Part shown: one piece after another, positions 6,500 to 11,586 of the stretch
Layout of the letters: the number at the start of each line of letters is the position of its first letter
Position numbering within the stretch: position 1 is the stretch's first letter
From: B1 sp964443415
GTDB taxonomy: Bacteria > Bacteroidota > Bacteroidia > UKL13-3
Length of the DNA stretch: 11,586 nt
Direction of reading: 5' to 3'
NCBI GenBank assembly: GCA_964443415.1
Contig: CAYUDC010000082.1
Location: 1-11,586 of the forward strand
Translations under genes and position numbers: made by a program
The notes under the pieces: generated by a model
Told to the model about the DNA's origin: nothing
Seen by the model: the letters and a program-made list of their open reading frames with translations, nothing else
The model's database searches: none

Positions 6500-8032
6500 C
6501 TAATAAGCATTTGCTAATTCTCTAAAGAAAGAGCGCCACTCTACACCGCCTTTGTTTTTACCTAGTCTAACTATTACAATATCCTTTTTGGGATTTACAT
6601 AAATGTATTGACCCAAAATACCCACGGCTACAAAGTCTTCGCCAGGTTTAGGTAACCACCATTGGTATTGGTAATAAGGAGCACTGCCTTCGGTGGTGTC
6701 TAGCTTGGTAGACTCCATCACCCATTTCTCGGAGATGATTTGCTTGCCATTCCAATTGCCTTTGTTTTTGTATAACCTTCCAATTTTAGCAAAATCACGG
6801 GCACAGGCATTTAAACAACAAAAGGTTTTTTCTAAACCATTTTCTTCTTGATCCAAACTCCACGAAGCATTGTATTCCATGCCTAAGGGAGTCCATATTC
6901 TTTCTTGTAAATAGGCAGTAACCGTTTTACCTTTTAAGCTTCTCTCTAAAATTAAACCTAGCAATTGAGAATTACCACTTACATAGTTGAAGGTGGTGCC
7001 AGGGGTGTTTTTGAGTTTCAATTTGCTGATTTCTTTCCTTAGGTTCAAACCGTAATAAAAAGAGGCGGCATGGCCAAATGGGTTTACATAACTTTCGTTA
7101 AAGTCTAATCCAGTTGTCATTTGCAACACATGTTTGATGGTCACTTTATCAAAGCCCTTATCTTTTAATTCTGGAATATAATTGGTAATGGGTTCGTCTA
7201 CCGATTTGATAAAGCCATCGTCTATGGCGCAACCAATTAAGATGGAGCTTACCGATTTTGCTACAGAAAAGGAAGGCACCCAACTATTCTGTTGATAGTT
7301 GTCGAAATACTTCTCGTACTGAATGGTATCGTTTTTAATGATGATAAAGGCAAGGGTGTTTCTATCTTCCAAAAATTCATCAAAGCTTTTGTTGCCCACC
7401 TTTTTNNNNNNNNNNNNNNNNNNNNNNNNNNNNNNNNNNNNNNNNNNNNNNNNNNNNNNNNNNNNNNNNNNNNNNNNNNNNNNNNNNNNNNNNNNNNNNN
7501 NNNNNATTTTCTCTGCAGCCTTTTTTATTTGCAACAAACCTTCTTCAAAGCCAGATTCTGTAGAGCTTATCTTAGAAGGCAACATAAACCTGTAAATAGG
7601 ATTATAGCCTACATCACCCGAGTCTACCCACATTAAATGCGTTTTGTTACCCAGTTCTCTAAAATAAAAAGTTGCCTCGCTATGCATAGTTCCTTCGTTG
7701 ATGCTTAAATCATAATGTATCATTTCATTTAAGCGGCTTTTGGTAATTCTAAACCTCCCAACGCCAACGAGGCCGCCTCTAAAATATTGCGAAGAGCCTT
7801 CGCCACTTTTTACCTTACTGTAAAAGCTCACCATCGAACTATCTAAATCGGTATTCCAGGGGCTCCAATCGGCCCAATTGCGAACGCTGTTCATGTAAGC
7901 AAAAGTTTCGTAAACTGGCTTATTGATCACAGTGCTGCGCTCAATGCGGTATTCTTTTGGGAAAAATAAACTCACCAAAAACACCAAGCCAATAAATCCC
8001 ATGATTCCTGCAAAAATTCCAAATAATTTCAT
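6500..8032 (-). CDS. Membrane-anchored SRPBCC domain followed by serine hydrolase (class C beta-lactamase family), spanning an assembly gap
   Basis: Residues 1-175 (8032-7506): an N-terminal membrane anchor (about 5-24), then a SRPBCC/polyketide-cyclase-like domain beginning YRIERSTVINKPVYETFAYM with NWADWSPW, and reaching FEEGLLQIKKAAEK, near the usual end of that domain. After 100 N come 301 residues of a PF00144-type serine hydrolase: FSVAKS carries the nucleophile motif SxxK (Ser codon 7267-7265), FNYVSGNSQLLG is the Y-x-S/N equivalent, and GILGQYIYVNPKKDIVIV lies at the third motif. These enzymes act on peptides or esters, usually in the periplasm. An intact hydrolase usually has a signal peptide and about 50 residues before this point, which the gap hides or lacks. 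It may be two adjacent genes or one fusion. The stop is TAG at 6502-6500; the start at 8032 precedes a clean leader. Confidence 0.75.
   Translation of the reverse strand: MKLFGIFAGIMGFIGLVFLVSLFFPKEYRIERSTVINKPVYETFAYMNSVRNWADWSPWNTDLDSSMVSFYSKVKSGEGSSQYFRGGLVGVGRFRITKSRLNEMIHYDLSINEGTMHSEATFYFRELGNKTHLMWVDSGDVGYNPIYRFMLPSKISSTESGFEEGLLQIKKAAEKXXXXXXXXXXXXXXXXXXXXXXXXXXXXXXXXXXKKVGNKSFDEFLEDRNTLAFIIIKNDTIQYEKYFDNYQQNSWVPSFSVAKSVSSILIGCAIDDGFIKSVDEPITNYIPELKDKGFDKVTIKHVLQMTTGLDFNESYVNPFGHAASFYYGLNLRKEISKLKLKNTPGTTFNYVSGNSQLLGLILERSLKGKTVTAYLQERIWTPLGMEYNASWSLDQEENGLEKTFCCLNACARDFAKIGRLYKNKGNWNGKQIISEKWVMESTKLDTTEGSAPYYQYQWWLPKPGEDFVAVGILGQYIYVNPKKDIVIVRLGKNKGGVEWRSFFRELANAY
7406..7505. other. 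Assembly gap of exactly 100 N
   Basis: A second run of exactly 100 undetermined bases, between the SRPBCC part and the serine hydrolase part. As a placeholder it may stand for any length, so the reading-frame continuity through it has little weight. Confidence 0.99.
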
Positions 8033-8159
8033 CGTCGTTTGATTTCGTGGGCGAAATTACGCATTTCAATTAGAATTGAGTTCATCGCTTTTTTTTGCCG
8101 TTTCGTCTACAAATGTTAGGTAAACAGCCATTCTCTTACTAACCTTGTATAGGCCATCA

Positions 8160-8167
8160 TACCTTTG
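8160..8167 (+). promoter_or_regulatory. Candidate -7 element for the LiaF-like/LytTR cassette
   Basis: TACCTTTG matches TAnnTTTG and ends 22 bases before the ATG at 8190, a position that would give a leader of about 16 bases. No good TTTG or TTG sits 17-23 bases upstream (a TTG at 8145-8147 is too close at 12). The rest of this 157-base divergent intergenic stretch (8033-8189) shows a small palindrome, TCAATTAGAATTGA at 8066-8079, and no convincing gene. Confidence 0.35.
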
Positions 8168-8183
8168 ACCCAAGAAAATAGCA

Positions 8184-8213
8184 AAAGTTATGAACGATTT
8201 AGAAAAAGTTAAC
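8184..8213 (+). promoter_or_regulatory. Possible LytTR-type direct repeat at the cassette start
   Basis: AAAGTTATG (8184-8192) and AAAGTTAAC (8205-8213) are direct repeats with a 12-base spacer, the geometry of known LytTR operators. Each fits the 9-base LytTR consensus [TA][AC][CA]GTTN[AG][TG] at 8 of 9 positions. The first includes the start codon and the second is in codons 6-8, downstream of the presumed promoter, so if real they would repress or lie unusually. AT-rich chance repeats are likely enough to keep confidence low. Confidence 0.2.
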
Positions 8214-8930
8214 CCAGATCCACAGCGCTCCAGAATTCTTGGCGGAGTAGTACTTATTGTGATAGGTGTGTTGTTTTTTGCCAGAAAGATGGGGGTAGAC
8301 TTTCCAGATTGGTTGTTCACCTGGCCTATGTTTTTAATTGCACTTGGCTTGTACATTAGCGCCAAGCATAACTTTAAAAACCCAGGTGGCTATATCTTAA
8401 TGGTGATTGGTGGGGTGTTTTTAACCGAACGCTTTTATCCAGATTTTAGAATTCACGAATTCTTTTGGCCTACCTTACTCATTGTGTTTGGTATCATGAT
8501 GATTTTTAAACCTAAGAGGCAACGCTCTGGCGATGCTTATGGGTCTTACAGTAAAGCCGATGCGTGTTATACAGCTACCGATACTACTGAGCATACCATT
8601 GAGGTAAATAGTATTTTAGCAGGTGTAAAAAGAAATGTGCTTTCAAAAGACTTTAAGGGCGGCGAAGTAAATTGTATTATGGGTGGCGCAGAAATTAACT
8701 TATCGCATGCTATCATCAATGGCACAGCTACTTTAGAGATGAATCAAATATTTGGTGGTGCTAAACTCATTGTGCCTGCTCATTGGGAGATTATTTCTGA
8801 TATCACAGTGGTGTTGGGTGGTGTAGAAGATAAACGCCAAGTGTTGGGCAACTATAATCAAGAGCAAAAACCAGTGCTGATACTTAAAGGCGCTTGCGTA
8901 TTTGGAGGAGTAGACATCAGAAGTTATTAA
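8190..8930 (+). CDS. LiaF-like membrane protein (LiaI/LiaF transmembrane domain plus LiaF C-terminal domain)
   Basis: 246 residues. Four membrane segments at about 16-31, 41-58, 66-79 and 91-106, with the WPMFLIALGLY and FFWPTLLIVFGIMMI signatures of the LiaF/DUF5668 transmembrane region. Residues 135-246 are the LiaF C-terminal domain, with repeated rungs of the form hydrophobic-GG-hydrophobic: ILAGVK, IMGGAEI, IFGGAKLIV, VLGGVED and VFGGVDI. In Firmicutes LiaF inhibits the LiaRS two-component system that senses cell-wall damage. Here the protein leads a cassette that ends in a LytS-type kinase and LytTR regulator rather than LiaRS. By analogy it may set the activity of that kinase, but this is inference. 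The DUF4288-like gene follows after 12 bases. Confidence 0.85.
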   Translation: MNDLEKVNPDPQRSRILGGVVLIVIGVLFFARKMGVDFPDWLFTWPMFLIALGLYISAKHNFKNPGGYILMVIGGVFLTERFYPDFRIHEFFWPTLLIVFGIMMIFKPKRQRSGDAYGSYSKADACYTATDTTEHTIEVNSILAGVKRNVLSKDFKGGEVNCIMGGAEINLSHAIINGTATLEMNQIFGGAKLIVPAHWEIISDITVVLGGVEDKRQVLGNYNQEQKPVLILKGACVFGGVDIRSY

Positions 8931-8942
8931 CCTATAGCCACT

Positions 8943-9305
8943 ATGAAAATTTTTTTAGCAAAAATCATCTACAAAATCGTAAAGCCCTTTGAAGAAGGAA
9001 ACGAGCAGTATGACGAACAATTAATGTTTGTAAATGCGCGAGACATTCACGAAGCATTTTTTAAAGCCCGTATGTTGGGTGTAAAAAATGAAGATGAAGT
9101 AACACACGAAAGTGGCTCTTCTATCCTTTGGAAATTTATAGATGTACCTTTCTTAAAAGAAATTGCCTCCTTTGAGGATGGCCTAGAATTGCATTCATCT
9201 GTGCTAGAGAAAGAGCCTTCAGAAAACTATGAAAGATTCATTAAAGCACGCGCAGCCGAGTTGCAAAGTGCCATAGAAATTGGATTGCAACCCATTGCCG
9301 TGTAG
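8943..9305 (+). CDS. DUF4288-like small cytoplasmic protein
   Basis: 120 residues, no signal peptide or membrane segment. The order of elements fits DUF4288: an opening strand FLAKIIYKIV, then YDEQLMFVNARDIHEAFFKARMLG (strand plus helix with EA..KA..G), the GSSILWKFIDV strand (58-68) and FEDGLELHSS (77-86). A charged helical C-terminus (92-115) follows. The family has no known function that I can name. It lies 12 bases after the LiaF-like gene, and its TAG shares one base with the GTG start of the histidine kinase (TAGTG), so it is translationally tied to the signalling genes and probably takes part in the same pathway. Family assignment is by pattern only. Confidence 0.7.
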   Translation: MKIFLAKIIYKIVKPFEEGNEQYDEQLMFVNARDIHEAFFKARMLGVKNEDEVTHESGSSILWKFIDVPFLKEIASFEDGLELHSSVLEKEPSENYERFIKARAAELQSAIEIGLQPIAV

Positions 9306-10339
9306 TGATTCCACAGTTAACCTTAAAGCGCGTTGTTTTTGGCTTTAGCAGCTTTTGGCTGGTTTGGCTATTGATTCATTTTTATGTGCTGATGGATTTT
9401 GAAGTGCCATTAGACATAGCCTTTGCCGACGCGCTAATCTCACAATCCTTTTTCTTGCTTATAGCTGGGATTTTGTTTATCACCCTTAAGTATTATCAAC
9501 CCACCGAAGGTAATTTTTTCTATTTACGCATCTGGGCATTTTTATTGTCTACAGGCGCCACTGCTGCTACTTATGAGGTGTTAAAGTTTCGGTTTGAACC
9601 AAACCTCTTATATACTGAGTTTTTGTACGATTCTTTAACCATCAGATTTTTATTTCAAATACTGCTGGTAGGCATGGTAACAGTGATGTTATGGATGTTT
9701 AATTTTCATAAACTCGATAAGAGTTTGAACGAAAGAAAACAACTGCTAGAAGACGCCGCCAGAGAAGCAGAGTTATTTAACCTTCGTCAACAATTGCAAC
9801 CCCACTTTTTGTTTAATAGCCTTAATTCTATCAGCGCACTGGCAGGCTCTAAGCCAGAGTTGGCCCGTACCATGGTGCAACAACTTTCCGAATTCTTAAG
9901 GCATACCCTTAAAAAAGACGATAAGCAATTGGTGAGTTTAAAGGATGAATTGTATCAACTAAATCTCTATTTGCAAATAGAGAAAGTACGCTTTGGGCAT
10001 CGTTTGCTTACTTCGGTTCAAACCGAACCCAATTGCGAGCAAATGTTATTGCCAGTATTGGTATTGCAGCCTTTGGTAGAAAATGCCATAAAGTTTGGTT
10101 TGTATGATACTTTACAAGAAGTACTGATTGCAGTGGATGCTAAATGTGTAGAAGGCACCTTGGTAGTAGAAATTAGCAATCCATTTGATCCTAGCACTTC
10201 GCAAGCCTCTGCGGGCACAGGATTTGGATTAGAATCTATCAGAAGAAGGCTGTATTTGTTGTATGGCAGAAACGATTTGATAGTAACCCAAACACAAGAA
10301 CAATTATTTATTGCAAGAATTACCATCCCACAATCATGA
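9305..10339 (+). CDS. LytS/YehU-type sensor histidine kinase
   Basis: 344 residues from GTG at 9305. The first in-frame ATG (residue 30) would remove the first membrane helix, so GTG is preferred. Four hydrophobic helices lie at about 11-29, 44-62, 74-92 and 112-133, then a short coiled-coil linker (135-160). The His_kinase domain has the phosphoacceptor in LRQQLQPHFLFNSLN (H167), and the ATP-binding part shows PLVENAIKFGL (N box, N260) and SAGTGFGLESIRRRL (G box, 302-315). No separate extracellular sensor domain is present, so the signal is probably sensed in or at the membrane, perhaps through the LiaF-like protein. The kinase should phosphorylate the LytTR regulator encoded next, whose ATG overlaps its TGA by 4 bases (ATGA). 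Confidence 0.93.
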   Translation: MIPQLTLKRVVFGFSSFWLVWLLIHFYVLMDFEVPLDIAFADALISQSFFLLIAGILFITLKYYQPTEGNFFYLRIWAFLLSTGATAATYEVLKFRFEPNLLYTEFLYDSLTIRFLFQILLVGMVTVMLWMFNFHKLDKSLNERKQLLEDAAREAELFNLRQQLQPHFLFNSLNSISALAGSKPELARTMVQQLSEFLRHTLKKDDKQLVSLKDELYQLNLYLQIEKVRFGHRLLTSVQTEPNCEQMLLPVLVLQPLVENAIKFGLYDTLQEVLIAVDAKCVEGTLVVEISNPFDPSTSQASAGTGFGLESIRRRLYLLYGRNDLIVTQTQEQLFIARITIPQS

Positions 10340-11073
10340 AAAATTATACCTGCTTGCTCATAGATGATGAGCCCTTGGCTCGAATGATGGTGTTAGAATA
10401 CCTTCAAACATTTTCAAATATTCAAGTACTGGCCGAGTGCAATGATGGATTTGAGGGCATGAAAGCCATTGCTACCCATCAACCCGATTTTATCTTTTTA
10501 GATATTCAAATGCCTAAAATAAATGGCTTTGAGTTATTAGAGCTATTAGAACAGCCGCCTGCAGTTATCTTTACAACCGCTTTTGATGAATATGCGATGA
10601 AAGCCTTTGAAGCCAATGCCATCGACTATTTGCTAAAGCCATTTAGTAAAGATAGGTTTGATAAAGCGGTTACTAAAGTGTTGCAACAGCTGGGGTCAAC
10701 CCAACAAAGCCAAGCCCTCACTGCGGCTACAGAGGCTTATTTAGACAAGCAAGAAGATCTTAGCCGCATTGTGGTAAAGCATAATCATGTGGTAAGAATT
10801 TTGTCTTTGCAAGAAATTACCTACCTCGAAGCTTATGGAGATTATATTAAGATTCACACCAAAGATGGTGTTTTTCTAAAGAAGAAAACCATGAGTTTTT
10901 TCGAAAGTCATTTAAGTGATAAAGACTTTATCAGGGTTCATAGAAGCTACATTATACCTACACAAGGCATTGTTAAAATAGATCCGCCAGACTTTGTCAT
11001 TCTAAAAGATGGTACAAAGATTCCTATTAGCAAAACGGGTTATGCTAAGTTAAAGCAGGTGCTGGGGATGTAG
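10336..11073 (+). CDS. LytTR-family response regulator
   Basis: 245 residues. Receiver domain at 1-118: acidic pair D10-D11, phosphoacceptor D56 in FLDIQMP, T80, and K101 in LLKPF. After a linker of about 25 residues, the LytTR DNA-binding domain covers about 143-243, with ITYLEAYGDYIKIHTKDG (161-178), the MSFFESHL helix (186-193) and FIRVHRSYIIP (198-208), ending ISKTGYAKLKQVL. All receiver residues needed for phosphotransfer are intact. It is the cognate partner of the kinase encoded just upstream (4-base overlap). LytTR regulators of this kind usually act on membrane or cell-envelope genes and often on their own operon. Its targets are not visible here beyond a weak repeat at 8184-8213. 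Confidence 0.95.
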   Translation: MKNYTCLLIDDEPLARMMVLEYLQTFSNIQVLAECNDGFEGMKAIATHQPDFIFLDIQMPKINGFELLELLEQPPAVIFTTAFDEYAMKAFEANAIDYLLKPFSKDRFDKAVTKVLQQLGSTQQSQALTAATEAYLDKQEDLSRIVVKHNHVVRILSLQEITYLEAYGDYIKIHTKDGVFLKKKTMSFFESHLSDKDFIRVHRSYIIPTQGIVKIDPPDFVILKDGTKIPISKTGYAKLKQVLGM

Positions 11074-11096
11074 ATTTGTACTTGCATAAAATTGTA

Positions 11097-11127
11097 AAAA
11101 GAAAGGGGGCATTGCCCCCTTTCTTTT
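11097..11127. terminator. Strong bidirectional terminator
   Basis: AAAAGAAAGGGGGC (11097-11110), loop ATT, then the exact complement GCCCCCTTTCTTTT (11114-11127): a 14-bp perfect stem with a GC-rich inner part and U-rich outer arms on both strands. It lies between the convergent response regulator and sucA genes and can stop transcription from both sides. The arm at 11126-11127 is also part of the sucA stop codon. Confidence 0.9.
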
Positions 11128-11586
11128 AAATATCAAATGCTTTATCAATAATGGCTTGTTGCTCTTTGGCATGCACCTTACTGTATCCAGTGGCTGGTGA
11201 GGCGCTAGATTCTCTTGAGATGCGCTTTAGTTTTAAGTTTTGATCCCAACGTAGCAAATACAACCATGCGCCCATATTTTTAGGCTCTTCTTGTACCCAG
11301 CAAATTTCTGCATGTGCATACTTTTCGTATAAAGCTGCCATTTGGTTTTCTGGCATTGGATACAATTGCTCTAATCTTACAATGGCAATATCTTTACGGG
11401 CATCTTTTTGCTGACGCTCTAACAATTCATAATAGATTTTGCCAGTACACATCAATACTCTTTTAACCTTTTTAACTTCTACAAAGCTATCGTCTATCAA
11501 CTCTTGGAAGTGTCCATTGGTAAATTCTTCTATTTTACTTACGCATGCAGGATGACGTAATAAGCTCTTAGGTGTCATTACTACCA
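11126..11586 (-). CDS. sucA: 2-oxoglutarate dehydrogenase E1 component, C-terminal part (5' end beyond window)
   Basis: The frame is open to the window edge; 152 complete residues end at TAA (11128-11126). It begins VVMTPKSLLRHP, so the Met at 11578 is internal and not a start. The C-terminal E1 domain shows KVKRVLMCTGKIYYEL, IVRLEQLYPMP, WVQEEPKNMGAWLYL and, near the end, SRESSASPATGYSKVHAKEQQAIIDKAF, the SPATGYSKVHxxEQ pattern characteristic of SucA/OdhA. The enzyme is the thiamine-diphosphate decarboxylase of the 2-oxoglutarate dehydrogenase complex in the TCA cycle. About 750-800 residues lie outside the window. It is convergent with the signalling cassette and unrelated to it in function. 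Confidence 0.95.
   Translation of the reverse strand, partial: VVMTPKSLLRHPACVSKIEEFTNGHFQELIDDSFVEVKKVKRVLMCTGKIYYELLERQQKDARKDIAIVRLEQLYPMPENQMAALYEKYAHAEICWVQEEPKNMGAWLYLLRWDQNLKLKRISRESSASPATGYSKVHAKEQQAIIDKAFDI

Noticed and set aside
7292..7636. Plus-strand frames across the second N gap
   Set aside because: They are antisense to the SRPBCC/serine hydrolase coding sequence and remain open partly because N codons are not read as stops.
8066..8079. Palindrome TCAATTAGAATTGA as an operator
   Set aside because: A 6-bp AT-rich inverted repeat is common by chance at this composition, and no regulator with such a site is suggested by the neighbours.
8066..8365. Minus-strand frame of 99 codons reaching from the LiaF-like gene into the intergenic region
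   Set aside because: Two thirds of it is antisense to the well-supported LiaF-like gene and no domain is recognisable. The intergenic part (ending DETAKKSDELNSN) looks faintly protein-like, but there is no start of its own.
11576..11578. Met codon as the start of a 150-residue gene
   Set aside because: The frame is open upstream to the window edge (Val-Val before Met) and the sequence is the interior of SucA, so this is an internal methionine.

Overview
The window (about 40% GC, judged by eye) comes from a member of the Bacteroidota. The reasons are the family content (DUF6029, Omp28-type lipoprotein, lipoprotein-type LptC, the coaX/outer-membrane-protein/lptC gene order), AT-rich leaders without clear Shine-Dalgarno sequences, and TAnnTTTG-type promoter elements. 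Two runs of exactly 100 N (4885-4984 and 7406-7505) suggest a draft or metagenome scaffold. I cannot place the organism below phylum with confidence. Coding density is very high: no stretch over about 160 bases lacks a gene. I saw no tRNA, rRNA, CRISPR array or insertion sequence.

Region 1 (about 3120 down to 3, minus strand) reads as one transcription unit: rsfS (ribosome silencing factor with an unusual lysine/alanine tail), then a DUF6029 outer-membrane barrel, then an Omp28-type lipoprotein with a thioredoxin-like CPNC motif whose 3' end falls on the window edge. The barrel's only two mature cysteines lie close together near its C-terminus, so the lipoprotein may act on it.

Region 2 (3166-6466, plus strand) diverges from rsfS across a 45-base promoter region: birA (biotin protein ligase, TTG start), coaX (type III pantothenate kinase), an outer-membrane barrel interrupted by an N gap, lptC (LPS export), and an unannotated 55-residue two-helix membrane protein. 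All genes after birA follow within a few bases or overlap. Two of the joints use the same 8-base overlap, ATGATTAR.

Region 3 (8032 down to 6500, minus strand) is a membrane-anchored SRPBCC domain followed, across the second N gap, by a class-C-beta-lactamase-type serine hydrolase. Whether this is one fused gene or two genes cannot be decided here.

Region 4 (8190-11073, plus strand) is a four-gene signalling cassette: a LiaF-like membrane protein, a DUF4288-like protein, a LytS-type sensor histidine kinase and a LytTR response regulator, the last three very tightly packed. It is the best candidate for a little-described system, probably envelope sensing. It ends in a strong 14-bp hairpin that also serves the convergent sucA gene (2-oxoglutarate dehydrogenase E1), of which only the C-terminal 152 residues are inside the window.
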